Shown: positions 35,244-47,536 of the stretch, piece after piece
Layout of the letters: every line of letters starts with the position of its first letter
Numbering within the stretch: the first letter of the stretch is position 1
From: Capsicum annuum
Taxonomy: Eukaryota; Streptophyta; Magnoliopsida; Solanales; Solanaceae
Assembly: GCF_002878395.1 (NCBI RefSeq)
Contig: NC_061121.1
Span: 138,151,671-138,215,670 of the forward strand
Direction of reading: 5' to 3'
Length of the DNA: 64,000 nucleotides
Notes under the pieces: generated by a model
What the model was told of the DNA's origin: nothing
What the model saw: only the letters and a program-made list of their open reading frames with translations
Databases searched by the model: none
Position numbers and translations under genes: made by a program

Positions 35244-36529
35244 ATAAAATGGAGTGTTCAAAAGAAGTTTGGAATGAAAATATCACTTAGAGTTCAAACA
35301 AGAAAACTAGAGTGTAGCTTGAGCTATGAGTTGTTCTAGTTTATCTTAAGGGATTTTATTGTGTTTTAACCTCTAATTCATGGTGTTGATATTGTAGGAG
35401 AAAATGTGAGATGTTATGGTTCATATTTGAGAGTAAAAATAGGTCCGACGATGATGGAAATGCACCCTCAAAGTGAGGAACTCAAAGCCAAAAGAATGGA
35501 GTTTACATGGATGAAACTTGAAAATTTTAAGCACTAGGGCATGCCAAGCCCTCTATATTCTGAGATAAGGGCGTAGCACACCCTTAGAAATAAACCAAAA
35601 TATTAAATTCAAGTATGCATCCATAATACGGATTTGCTACGCCACTATCATGCCAATGCAAGAGCATGGCACGCTGATGGTTTCAAAATGGGCCCTTGAT
35701 TCCAACTATAAATAAAATACTCCTACCTTATTATCAAAATCTTGGACATCTTTTGGGTTTGGAAATATACTTGAGAAGGATTCTTTTATGGTTCTAAATC
35801 TTTCCTCTAGTTTACTTTTGGTTTTTATACATAAATGTTAATTTTGTGATTCATTATAAGACCATGAGTGGCTAAAGACCCTCTTCTAGGGTTGAGGCCA
35901 AGAACATGATTACTCAAGTTTATAATTGAGTTGGTTTATGGTTATTATTGTTTGGTTATACATATATCTTTATTCTTACTTTTCTATAGATTTTTGACCC
36001 TAAGGATAAACTTATATTTCTATTATGAACCTGGAAGGAGGAATAACAATTAAAATATGGGGTATATGGAGTGGGATCTTAAATGTATAGGGGTCAAAGT
36101 TAATATTTGTATTTAGGATAGGAATATATGTAATTCACCCCACTTGATTCATATACGAAATGAAATATGAATACGTTTAACTTAGTTTCCACATTCCCAC
36201 TCAATAAAATAATTGTGGGGATAAGTTAGATAGAAAATTAGAGGATTGGAAGATCATATTCATGCTATCAACCCTGTGAATCAACAAAAAAGATAATTAA
36301 AGGAACTAGAGAGATTGTATGGCTAAGTAGGATTGTTCGTAGTGCCTTAATCCTAGATTTCTCTTTATTATAGTTCAAACACTTTATATTATCACATTAT
36401 TTATTTAGTATTAGTCTAATTGGATAAATCATTAATCGACAAGTCCCTATGGGATCGATACTTAGCTTTAAAAGGCCACTTTACTACTTGGGTGACCACA
36501 TACATTTGCATGTGCGCTAGGAAACAACA
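35244..36529 (+). repeat. Element A 3' LTR, second part
   Basis: Resumes with CACTTAGAGTT, TTGAGCTATGAGTTGTTCTAG and so on, parallel to 19180-20309 and 22608-22743. The U3 palindrome block is at 35540-35670. Uninterrupted at the point where the 5' copy holds the solo LTR. Confidence 0.85.
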
Positions 36530-36768
36530 AGTTGTGTCCTTTAGTTATTTTTGAACATCTCAAAAAGATGCGTACATTCTTAATCGAGAAAAAACACTTT
36601 AAATGTGCCTAAAGTCCATCCAGTGTTAAAGGAATTAAATGAGACAAATTTTTTATCCATTTTTACTCTCTTCACTCTTTTATTTCAATTTTCAACAAGT
36701 TTTGGATTAATCCACAACACGCCTTACTCCCTTAAAATGTTTTTCCTTTCTTTTGTTTTATCAATAAC
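36530..36768 (-). repeat. Element T LTR, second segment
   Basis: Includes AAAAAGATGCGTACATTC, TTAATCGAGAAAAAACAC, TGTGCCTAAAGTCCATCC and ACTCCCTTAAAATGT, blocks I associate with Solanaceae Tat-type LTRs. Links to 18590-18975 across element A. Interrupted at 36769 by element D; no further segment of T is inside the window. Confidence 0.6.
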
Positions 36769-37399
36769 TGTCACGACCCAATTTAGGAGTCATGATGGCC
36801 CCTACTTTATCCAACTAGTAGGTTAACCAAACGTAGCCCAAAGCGATAAGCAATGGGCTAATTTAGTGGAAATTGGCATAACTGCTTTAAATATGCATTT
36901 AAAGACTTATAATAATAAATTAAGGAGTAATAATAACACAAAAGATAGATAAGATAATAATAATATCCCACGAACTAGTAGTGTCGGTACAAGAGCCACC
37001 AAACTAAAAGAATATAAGTAGTATCATAGTAAAATATACAACAATATCAAATATCAAAAGATAAGCAAAAATAAAAGGAGAAAAAGTCAACTCTGGCTCT
37101 AAGAGCTTACCCTATCTCCAAACTCTAATCAACATAATCGCAGTGTCAACAACAGCTACTAGTACTCAAATCTACACCAATAAGGTATAGAAGTGTAGTA
37201 TGATACCAAAGCCATAAGTACTCAGTAGGTATCATCCGCCGACTAAGCTAAATCATGACATAAATATAATAAAATGCAAGGTAAATGAGCTAAGTCAAAG
37301 TAAGAGAGAAAACCTAGAATGATTCCCCATCACTATAAATAAATAACCAAAACAATAATAAAATAGAAGTAAGCATAACTATTACTACAAGACTGGCCC
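36769..37399 (-). repeat. Element D 3' LTR, piece 1
   Basis: TGTCACGACCC start in the LTR of T. Ends at the copia insertion, flanked by GGCCC (37395-37399) and GACCC (43696-43700). Confidence 0.8.
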
Positions 37400-38159
37400 T
37401 ATTATATCTTATTTTGATGATGAGCAGCTTACTTCAAGAGACCAGGTCCCTAGATGTCCAAGGGTACAGTACAGCTGGCACGCGCCTGTATAGTTTTGTA
37501 TTCTTATGTAATAAACTATGAGGTTTCACTTAGACCATTTAGGACACTTGGTCCAATTATAATTCAACCCTAATCATCACTCATCTATAAAAAAAAGGAT
37601 GCTTCTTCATCAAGTAGTTTTTACAAATTCAAATGAGTGTTGAAGAGAGAAATAACACAAAAACTCAACTTTCAATATTGCTCAAGTATTGCTCATGTTC
37701 TTATTTCTTTTGTAAGCTAAAAAAGTGAGTGCTCTTTATTGAAGCCTAATTTGTAACTGAATTACTCGATCTATAAGAGTAATGTTGTTTTGTTTTCTTT
37801 ACTTGGATAGTGGTTGGGTGGCGTTTCCTAAGATTGATACTGATTAAAGTTAATCAGTATTGAGGAGTCTTGGCAAAGTTGTCAAGTTTAGCTTAAAGTT
37901 ATTACAAGAAGGATGAACCTAGAGTTAGGTTCAAGTCAAGTCTGCAATTAAGAGGTTGATTATAGTAGATTTTGGAGTGCTTATGCAGGAAAGCTGTGGT
38001 TTTTCTTCCTGGAGTAAGGGGGTTTCCATGTTAAATCAGTGCATTCCTTTATTTTTAGCAAAGTTTTACCTTTCCTAGTGCTTTACTAATTCATTGCTTG
38101 TGACTAATTTTGAGGGACTTGGTCCCTCACTATGTGGTACAATCTCCAAGGTTCTAATA
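37400..38159 (+). repeat. Copia 5' LTR (760 bp)
   Basis: TATTATATCTTATTTTGATG to AAGGTTCTAATA; matches 42932-43695 along its length. The terminal TG is changed to TA. Palindrome GAGGGACTTGGTCCCTC at 38112-38128. Confidence 0.9.
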
Positions 38160-38160
38160 A

Positions 38161-38174
38161 TTGGTATTAGAGTC
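38161..38174 (+). other. PBS, initiator tRNA-Met type
   Basis: TTGGTATTAGAGTC, two changes from the common TTGGTATCAGAGCC form. Confidence 0.85.
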
Positions 38175-38216
38175 AGTTCACTCTAACAGGTTCACACCTA
38201 GAGTGTTCTGGCCATC

Positions 38217-41200
38217 ATGGCTACTTAACTTAATCTAAAAAATAGAGAAAAGGTTTCGTTATACAAGAAAATAATAACAATTGGTGGATCTATTTTAAAA
38301 TTCTAGGAAAGCAAAACAAATGCCATCATTGAATAAGTAGTTGAGAGAAAGGAAGCAAAAAGGGAGAGATAATTAACATTGAAGACTTTAGTGTTTGGCT
38401 TAAGTAAGGAAGACACTAACATTGCTCTTCTGGCAACAAGGATTGTTAGAACAATGACAACAAGTGGTCATCATAGAAAATGGGATATCAAATTTTTAGT
38501 TTGTCACAATGGTGGTAGTTCTAAAGATTTTATTAGGGAATGCCCAATGTAAAAGAATGATCAAAATCCTAAAGATTCAAGAAGAAAGAATGAAACTATA
38601 TTTAGAGTAAAGAAGGTGTTTGCTGCATGGGAAAACTCCTCCAGTAAATATGAGAAAAATAAAGAGTGTGGAGATAGTTTCATGCTGAAAAGGGATAATA
38701 AGGGAATCACCTCTGATTCCTTGTTTTTCCATATGGTAACTACTAAATATAAAGAAGAAAATAAGGTGGAAAAAAGGATTGCAACAAAAATTAGTTTATG
38801 GACAATGGTTGTTCAAGATACATGACTTGAAGGATTCAGTGTTTTCTCTTCCTCAAGGCACTTCTAGAGGGAGGTGTGTCTTTTGGAAATGATAAAAAGG
38901 GGTTTATTCAAGGTATTTGAAGGATTGGAAAATCACCTCATCATGCAATTAAAGATGTTTATTATGTAAATATCCCTAATTATAGTCTTCTAAGTGAATC
39001 TCAAATTTGTGACAAAGAAAATGAGGTAAAATTCTCATCTGATAGATACACTGTATCAAGCATGAAATCTGGTAGAATTATTCTCAAAGCCAAAAGGATC
39101 AAAAATATGTATGTATCTGATTTGGGGTCTGTGGCTGATGGGAATTAACTTGTGTAAGTTTTGAAGATTCTAATGTATGGCATAGAGAGCTAAGACATGT
39201 AAGTTTTATGATGCTTGTGTTAACGGTAAGCAGACCAGATCCTCCTTTAAATTGATGAATCAGGTGAGTACTTCCAGACCCTTAGAAATGCTACATATAG
39301 ATTTATTTAGACCTATTAAAGTCCAAAGTAGAGGAGGGAAGAAATATGTGATTGTTATTATTGATGAATACTCCAAGTTCATCTAAACAATGTTTATAAG
39401 AACCAAGGATGAAACATATGAGGTTCTTGTGGCTTTTTCCATGAAAATTCAAATGAAGCTAAATTGTAAAATGTTGAATTCACGTTTGATCATGGAACTG
39501 AATTTGAGAATTCTCAAGTTGCTGAATTTTGTGTTGAGCATGGAATAAGTCACAACTTTTCTTCTCCTAGAACTCCACAGCAAAATAGAGTTACTGAAAG
39601 AAAGAATAGAACACTTATAGAGATTGCTAGGACTGTGTTGATTGATAGCTATCTTCCAAAGAATTTTTGGACTGAAGATGTAAATACTGCTTGTTATATG
39701 AATAATAGGTGCTTGATTAGGTCACTTTTAAATAAGTTTCCATATGAGTTGGTGTTCAATAAAAAGCCTTAGCTAGACTACTTCAGACCATTTAGGTATA
39801 AGTTCTTTCTGTTGAACAATGGCAAGAGAGAATTGGGAAAGTTTTACTCTAAGAGTGATGAAGTAGTTTTTGTAGGCTATTCATCAATAAGAAAGGGTTA
39901 TAGAGTCTTCAATAAAACACTCTCTGTGTTGAAGAAAGTATTCATGTGATCATTGATGAGTCTAGAAATCAAATGAACCTAAGTGATGGTAAAGATTCAA
40001 AAGTTGAAAAACTCATTCCTATTCAAAGGGGTAATATTGCAAAAAAAAATATCAAGGGATAAATGTTAGAGATGAGAATGATGAAAGTGCTGGTTATCCA
40101 GAAACTCAAGCACAGATCCCAACTTTTGTAGAAGAACAATAAAAAGGGACTAGTCAAGATTTACAAGGACCTAGTCCCAGTTGAATTTGCTACATATATG
40201 GGATTCAAACTATTTTAAATGGATGATAAAAGTTCCTTTTTGAATGGAAACCTAAAGGGAAGAAGTCCACGTCAAATAAACTCTAGGTTTTGAAGATATA
40301 AATTTTCCTCTCTATGTACTTAAATTGGACAAAGCTCTTTATGGCATGAATCAAGCACCACGGGCCCGGTATGAAAGACTCTCAAAGTTTCTCCTAGAAA
40401 ATGGCTTTAAAAGAGAAAAAATAGATAATACTCTATTCTTGAAGACTAGAGGTAGCAGCCTATTTATTTTGTAGATATATGTTGATGACATAATCTTTAG
40501 ATCTTCTTCTAAATCTCTATGTGAAGAGTTTGCTAAGCTAATGGGGAGGGAATTCAAAATGAGTATAATGGGTGAGTTGAGCTTCTTCCCAAGCCTTCCG
40601 ATTAAACGAACTTCTCAAAGGATAATGATTTTTTAAAGAGAAGTACATCAAAGAGTTGCTGAACAATATAACATGAGAGATGCTAAGCCAATTGATTCTC
40701 CAATTAGAACAAACTCTAAAAATGGATAATGATGAACTAGTTCTTTCAATAAATGAGATAATGTATTGAGGGATTATTGGATCCTTGTTGTACCTCACTA
40801 TAAGTAGTCCTAACATTGTATTTATTGTAGGAATGTGTTCCAGATTTCAAGCTTGTCCAAAAGAGTCTCATTTGAAAGCTGCAAAAATAATTCTTAGGTA
40901 TCTGAAGGGGATAAGGGACTATACTTTTATTAGGAGACAATTTTGACTTGGTGGGTTATACTGATGCTTACTATGCTGGATATTTGGTTAATATAAAAAA
41001 GCACCTTAGGAATTGCGCATTTTCTTGGCTCATCATTAATTTCCTGGGGATTTAAGAAGCAAAACTCAGTTGCTCTATCTACTGTTGAAGCTCAATATGT
41101 TGTTTCAGATTCTTGTTGTGCTTAATTATTATAGATCAAGAATAATTAAAAGATTTTGGTATTGTCTCAGACATTATCCCTCTAATATGTGACAACATAA

Positions 41201-41430
41201 GTGCTCTAAACATGGCCAAGAATCCAATGTAGCTCAAGAGGACTAAGCATATTGATGTGAGACATCACTTCCTAACAGACAATATTGAGAAAGAGGCAAT
41301 ATGTATGAAGTTTTGAAAGACTGAGGATCAGATAGTAGATATCTTTACTAAGTCACTTCACAAGGAATAATTTGTAAAGAACTGGTTGAAGCTAGGATTG
41401 ATAAAAATGAGCTGACCTACCATATGAGTC
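38217..41430 (+). pseudogene. Copia gag-pol, gag mostly deleted, many stops and shifts
   Basis: ATG at 38217 fits the usual copia gag start but the body is short. A zinc-knuckle trace FVCHNGG and FIRECPM at about 38495-38550 lacks one Cys. Integrase (about 39280-39780): HIDLFRP, GGKKYVIVIIDEYSKF, FDHGTEFEN, and SPRTPQQNRVTERKNRTL with the Glu kept. RT (about 40190-40620): SFLNGN and the catalytic YVDDI (about 40478-40492) intact. RNase H (about 40940-41400): DLVGYTDAYYAGY, RTKHIDVRHHFLTDNIEK and VDIFTKSLHKE. The domain order integrase before RT is diagnostic of Ty1/copia. It would copy and integrate the element, but the frame is closed by many stops. Confidence 0.92.
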
Positions 41431-41755
41431 AGTAGTTCTCCAAAAAATTTGCTATGATTAGAAGATAGGTATCCTTGGTAAAGTATGTATTTGTTAGTCT
41501 AACTCAGTACTATACCTTTGTAGGTGTAAACCCATGGGAACAACTTTGGAATAAAAAAAGATAAAGTATGCACAAACTTGAGAATTCACTCAAAGAAAGA
41601 GAGGATCTAGTCTCATCTCTCAGGTTAGTATCATGAATGTACATATTTTTCTTTTTTGTTCAAATAGAAAAGGTTGTATCTTTCTCTCTCCTTGTTAGAA
41701 AATTTGTCTTATACAAAATTGAAATCAAACACATCTTTGATTAACTCCATAAACC

Positions 41756-42400
41756 ATGCCCAACTTAGGTAATCTAACCTTTCAAAGCCAAAACCCTTCT
41801 TCACTTACCTTTCAGATGAAGACTTATCCTTGAAAATACATTACCCCATTGATAGTGTGATGAATGGTGATCCTTGGGTTGTAAAAAATCTTATTCTTCT
41901 ATCAGATAACCCAAAAGTCAGTTTGGATGGTCCTATGAAACAAAATGACAGTCTGAAAAGAAAAGTCTTTGAAGTGAAATCTAGAAACCCTACTGAAAAG
42001 CACAAGACTTCTGAGGGTCCTGGTCCTAGAAAAGAAAATGACTAATGAAGAACTTAGTAGGGCTTATAAAATAATAAAAACAAAAGATAATTACTAAAGA
42101 TACAGAAATTAGAAGATTACTTGTACAAATTCAACCATTTCTAAAGGAGGGTCTAAGGGTCTTTGCAGAACTTATGAGTGAGAATGATGAACTCAAGAAG
42201 AAAGTTACAATTCTAATCAATGAGGTTCTAAGCTTGAATATATATATCAAGAATCTAACCAAAGATTTGTTACACTATCTTGAGATAGCCTTACTTCTCC
42301 AAACCTTCTCTCCAAATCCTCTTTCTTTTAAATTCCTCCAACTTTTATGGTTGTTTTATAGAATAGGAAATGTAAATATTGGACTTCAATGATACCTAAA
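41756..42400 (+). pseudogene. Downstream ORF remnant between pol and 3' LTR
   Basis: ATG at 41756 (MPNLGNLTFQSQNPSS) continues in shifted frames: VVKNLILLSDNPKVSLDGP, a charged stretch (KRKVFEVKSRNPTEKHKTS, 41830-42045) and MSENDELKKKVTILINEV with heptad-like leucines (42174-42290), perhaps a short coiled coil. Position matches the additional ORF of Sireviruses. Function unknown. The coding sequence itself holds GGTCCTGGTCCTAG, a variant of the family palindrome. Confidence 0.5.
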
Positions 42401-42931
42401 CTATAACATATGTGTGAGTTCTTGTTTTTGTGCTCTTTATCTGTCTCTACTTTATTTCTAAAGTTGATCTTCGTGTTAGTGCTTCCCCAGTTGCCATAAG
42501 TTAACTAACCTATGCTTATTTTACTTTTGGTTTACTATTGTTCCTTTTCAATGATGCCATAAATTGGGATACTGACTTCATGTGTTAAGTACCAGGTGTG
42601 CGTGTTTAAGGAATGTACTGATGATTTTAGGGACCAGGTACCAAGTGAGCAGCACATGTATGATGATATGTTTGATTCTGGAGGCATAGTGATAGGGAAA
42701 AGTATACAAATACACTAAATGACCAATGGTCCATGATTAAAGGGGGTAAGTAATTAAATTTTGATGGCAATTGACAACAAAGGACCAGGTCCCTAAGTTG
42801 TGGAAACATGGTGTTGCATGATAGGATGGATATTCATCTTCAGTAATGGTAATCACACTAATTGAAAGTGATGAATGAGAATTGATGCTCAAAATGTGTT
42901 GTTGGTTTGTCATCATCAAAAAGGGGGAAGA
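42401..42931 (+). other. Copia 3' untranslated region and polypurine tract
   Basis: Non-coding. Holds two palindromes (42629-42642 and 42781-42794) and the tract AAAAAGGGGGAAGA at 42918-42931, which primes plus-strand synthesis next to the LTR. Confidence 0.75.
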
Positions 42932-43695
42932 TATTTATATCTTGTTTTGATGATGAGCAGCTGACTTCAAGGGACCAAGTCCCTGGATGTCCAAGGGTAC
43001 AATACAATTGGCATGCGCCTGCAAAATTTTTTCTTGTGTAACAAATAGTGTAGGTGCTGCTTGTACTATTTAAGACAGCTGCTCCAATTATATTCAACCC
43101 TAATCATCACTTATCTATAAAAATAAAAGGATGTTTCTTCATCAATTAGTTTTTGCTAGTTTAAAGGAGTGTTGAAGAGAAAAAAAAGGCAAAGACTAAA
43201 TTTTCAATATTGCTAAAGCATTGCTCATGTTCTTATTTCTTTTGTAAGCTAAAAGAGAGAGTGTTCTCGAGTGAAGCCTAATTTGTAACTCAATTAATCA
43301 GTCTATAAGAGTAATATTCTCTTATTTTATTTACTTTGAGAGTGCTTAGGTAGAGTTGACTAAGCTTGATACTGATTAGAGTTAATCAGTATTGAGGAGT
43401 CTTGGCAGAGTTGTCATGTTCAACTTGTAGTAGAGTTATTACAAGCAGGAGGAACCTAGATTTAAGTTAAAGTCAAATCTATAATCTAGAGGTTGATTAT
43501 AGTGGATCTGGGGAGCTTGTGAGGACAAGCTTTGTTTTTTCCTCCTATAGTAAAGGGGTTTCCATGTTAAATCAATGCATTTCTTTATTTTCAGCAAAGT
43601 TTTACCTTCCCTAGTGCCTTACTAATTCATTGCTTATGACTGATTTTGAGGGACCTAGTCCCTCACTGTGTAGTACAACCTCTAAGGTTCCAACA
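42932..43695 (+). repeat. Copia 3' LTR (764 bp)
   Basis: TATTTATATCTTGTTTTGATG to AAGGTTCCAACA. Partner of 37400-38159, with scattered substitutions and small indels. Confidence 0.9.
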
Positions 43696-43700
43696 GACCC

Positions 43701-44684
43701 CCATTAGCTAGTTGATGTAGAAAATTAAATAATACAATGCATCCCCTATAACCCTAGAGGTGCATCTAAAAGGGAAGTAAATAACTGAAATTATATCAAA
43801 TAGACATATCTCAAAATCATAGCTATGAATCCTTTCATTCCAAAATCACCAAATTCCAAACTATTCTATAATCATCATAAATAACCTCTCAATGCCAGAC
43901 TTGAATGGAACTCAATACCATTATCTTCTAAACTTGAATTGGAGCTCATATTACCATTTTCTAGACTTGAACCAGAACTCATATCATCATTTTCCTGACA
44001 TGAACCAAAACTCATATCACGAATAACACCAAAATTGAATCAGTCTTAATACCATATATTGCCAGACTTAAATCGGAGCTAGTATCATCTTCAAAGTATC
44101 AATAAAGAATAAAGCAGCATATATCTATCCTTCTTAAGCTCTAGCATATATATTTGGAAGATGTAACACGCTTATAAATTCAACAAAGAGATAATAGTAG
44201 TCTTGGCCTTAGGTAAGGCGGAGGGGCCCACCTCTATCCCAAAATAAAGTATAAGAAATATTTTACCCAGAATTAGGTATCTAAATTTGCTACTAGACAT
44301 TAAATAAGCCATATTTTGTCCTAATATAACAAATCTACCTAAAGATTGAGAAGCTAAGTCAATTATGCCTAATTTATGGTTCCTTAATTGGCTAAGAGAT
44401 CCAAATTACACTAAATATACCTCCAAGACATAAATCCAACCCATATCTAGCACAATATCATAAACATTTTATAAATTAGCCCAATATATGAGAAGGTATC
44501 CTACCTGGATGCCGAAAAAAGCTAGGTGAAATTTGTAAAATTATTGATTTTCCCATCTAAGAAGCTTTCGCATGATGACACATTATTAAAATGATAATTT
44601 ACTCAATAATACCAGAGCAATGATACCCATATTGTAATACATGCTTTGGGTTTAAAATCACATAAAAATCCCATATGGGGCTTG
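43701..44684 (-). repeat. Element D 3' LTR, piece 2
   Basis: Follows the GACCC duplication at 43696-43700. Contains several GACTTGAA(C/T)(C/T)(A/G)GA(A/G)CTCATAT-like words at 43900-44090. Ends at CTTG (44681-44684), repeated at 53035-53038 after element E. Confidence 0.75.
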
Positions 44685-47331
44685 TGTAATACCTCGTACT
44701 TCTACCAAGCTTAAAATCATCCCAAGTATGTTAGAAACTTACTTTGAAAGATGAATCCATTTTTATATACGTAAAGTTTTTAATATTTTTACTTTTTGTC
44801 ATGTGGAAAATTGAATTAGATTTCAAACGATACTAATTTCCTCCATATCCGGTATCGGGGTAGAAAGTTATGGCCGTTTTACAGAAAGCAGTCAAGACTG
44901 CTCAGGTGCAATGATGAGGGCCAACGGACCTCTAAGCTAGCAACGAACTATCTCCCAAACCATCGTAGCAGAGTCAGTGAGATCATATTCTTCCTAAGGG
45001 TGATGGCTCAGGCTGACTGACCGTCGAGCTAGTGACGGACCATCGCCCAAGCCGTCGCAGCAGAGGTAGTGAACCCCTATTCTACCCAGGTGTGACATTC
45101 AGGGCCGACGGACTATCGACCTAGTGACAGACTATTGCACCCATCATCGCATAGTTCATTCACTTATTTTAAAGTCATTTTAGAAGGGTATTTGGGTCTT
45201 TTTCTACCCATTTTAACCCCTAATTATATCAGATCAAGGCTCATAAGTTTATTATCCATCTACAATATCAAATTAGGGTTTTCTATTAAAGATAATCCCC
45301 AAGAAAGAAGATCCAAATCTTCTTCAAGAAACTAAAAGATTCAAGTTCTTCAAGTCCTAGAACTTCAAGAAACTCACAACCCAGGTATGTCATGTGTTGA
45401 TTCATGGGTCCCTTTCACCCATGAAGCTCAAGAATCTCTTTTCAAAATTCAAGATTTGTGTATATATGAATGTTCATGATTTAAATGGAATTAAAACTCA
45501 TGTTCATGATGTTGTGGGGCTTTGATTTATGTTTTAAATTACATATTCCAACTATTAACCCAAGTATGTGATGATTTGCATAATAATCATGATAAACCCT
45601 TCAAACTTGCAAAATTATTCATGCAACCATGACAATTAGATGCATTGATGATGGTATAACCAAAGTATGAAACTCATGTATTTGATTAAATTCCTATGTG
45701 AAGGAAAAGTGCCATACTAGTATGATAATATGAAATCCTCAATCATGTATAAGTTTATGCTTGTCAAATGTTTGATAAGATATCTTAGTGAATTATGGAT
45801 ACATGTGTAGCCCTTGTGGTGCTATAGAACTTCTACTTCATGAAATCTCCAACTTATTGTATTATGGATTGTGATGTTCGTCATGTATTTAAGAAAGTCA
45901 TGCTTTGTCAGTTTCATACTATCGAGTCCTGAGTGTACTTGTATACAACAATTAGTTGTGTGCCTAGAGCCAGTGTCATGTTTTTAAAATACTCTCATTC
46001 GAGCCATGTTTATAAAAATTCAGTCAGTCATGTGACTCAGGAAAACTCAGTAAACTCAGTAATCACAGAAATCTCAAAAATTCAGTAATCTCAGTAGTAT
46101 TCCATCAGTCAACAGAACTTAGTTAACTCAGTCCAGTTAATCATGTTCAGTGTCTATTCAGATGGGAATAGGATTTAGCACTAAGTGAACCCAAGAATAG
46201 GAACACACACTGTCAGATGAGGGTGTGATTCTTAGAAGTCAGCCTTGCATTTCAGAACTATATAGCCAGCATAGGTTGAGACATCAACACTGTCAGATGA
46301 GGGTTGATGAGGTGGATAAATACTGTCAAATGAGGGTCCCACCATTTTTTTTTGGGGACACTGTTAGATGAGGGTCACCCAAAGCTTGTCCTTACTGGTG
46401 GCGCGGTATTGACACCCTTCCAAATGGGGTTACTAATTGTACCCTAACTCAGCTATATTGCATTATTTGGGGCATGTCGATTAGATGACTACTTCCCACA
46501 GTTTCAGTACAGAATCAAGACTGTCAAATACAGTGTTCAGTTTCAGTAATAGAACTCAGATAGTTTTACAGTATTTAGGACTATCAGATACAGTCAACTC
46601 AAAATAGTACAAAACTCAACTAGTTCCATCAGAACCTAGACTGTCAGATATAGTCGCTCAGTATCAGTTATTTCAGATATACAGATATCAGTATCTCATG
46701 TTATCAGTGCTCAAACTTAGAAATCATGTTATCATGAACTCAGTTATAGTTATTATATAGTCATACATGTATTCTCACATTCATGTTATGCAGTTAGTTA
46801 GTATAGTACATGCATGTGAACCTTTTTGCATTCAGCCAACCTCACATGCATACCAGTATATTCAAATGTACTAACGCATTTGTGATAAGGTGTTTTATAC
46901 CATAGGTTCAGAAGCATGAGCTCCAGCGCATCAGTAACATTCTAGTCTTAGCAGTTAGAGTTAGCAATGAGTCTTCATTCTTTCAAGTCTGACCATTACT
47001 TTATTATCTCATTAATCAATTTATTTCAGTAGTTGGAGTTAGTTGGGGACATCTCATGAACTCCTTATTCAGACAGTTCAATCAATTAGAGGCATTTCAG
47101 GCTATCATATTTAGACAGTTTATTTTAGGTTTTGTTTTAGTAATGTGATACCACATCATTCTGAGACTATTTTATTAGTTTTGAACCTTATGGCCTAACA
47201 GCCTTTATTTCCATATTTATACAGTATATTATGTAGTGTTCAGGTATAGATATCAGTTATGGATTAACTTATGGTCCATCAGGGTCATGAGCATCTTGTA
47301 GCATTTTGGGTACCAGATTCAGGGTGTTACA
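44685..47331 (+). repeat. Element E 5' LTR (2.65 kb)
   Basis: TGTAATACC to GGTGTTACA. A U3 module of three ~85-bp units lies at 44920-45150, with GACCGTCGAGCTAGTGACGG as the clearest core. CCAG/GTATGT at 45381-45390 is a donor-like site. Four ACTGTCAGATGAGGGT-like copies lie at 46210-46375. Degenerate CTCAGTAA words follow around 46020-46140 and 46500-46690. Confidence 0.93.
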
Positions 47332-47335
47332 AACT

Positions 47336-47350
47336 TTATATCAGAGCCTA
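47336..47350 (+). other. PBS of element E, initiator tRNA-Met type, mutated
   Basis: TTATATCAGAGCCTA, just inside the LTR end; TATCAGAGCC is the recognisable core. Confidence 0.75.
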
Positions 47351-47536
47351 AGGTTCAATAGAGTCCTAGGAAGTAAAGTCTTATACATAGGTGTGTTACG
47401 CGCTACATTTATGTACAGAAGGCTATGAAATGTTTTAGGAAAAGTTTCCTTTCCTTCAGTATTTATGTTGTGCCAGTGAGCATAATATCAAGTCAATCTC
47501 TCGATCGAATCCATTTCTTCCTTTCTTCTACAGAAC

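Larger units (their letters stand above)
18976..36529 (+). mobile_element. Athila-like element A, non-autonomous, with two nested insertions
   Basis: Two LTRs of equal size after removing nested elements: 18976-20309 plus 22608-22743 (about 1470 bp) and 25306-25461 plus 35244-36529 (about 1442 bp). PBS at 22751, interior of only 2.56 kb and no gag-pol core. Terminal TGTCG and a boundary near CAACA/CAATA. No clean target duplication was found; flanks ATCTT and AGTTG do not match, so ends may be off by a few bases. Inserted in the LTR of T. Confidence 0.8.
37400..43695 (+). mobile_element. Sirevirus-like Ty1/copia element, nearly complete structure, degraded coding
   Basis: LTRs 37400-38159 and 42932-43695, PBS 38161-38174, polypurine tract AAAAAGGGGGAAGA (42918-42931). 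Flanked by GGCCC and GACCC, a 5-bp duplication with one change. Gag is largely missing, pol is present but broken, and a further ORF lies between pol and the 3' LTR. Palindromes of type GGGACCAGGTCCC at 37438, 38112, 42629, 42781, 42971 and 43648. Same family as 8600-13131, judged by LTR start, PBS and palindrome. Confidence 0.92.

Noticed and set aside
35244..35253. Target duplication for element B (AAGGT on the left, AATGG near the right end)
   Set aside because: Similar but not adjacent to a clear LTR end; too weak to use.
36530..36534. Target duplication for element A (ATCTT on the left, AGTTG on the right)
   Set aside because: The two sides do not match, so I do not claim a duplication.
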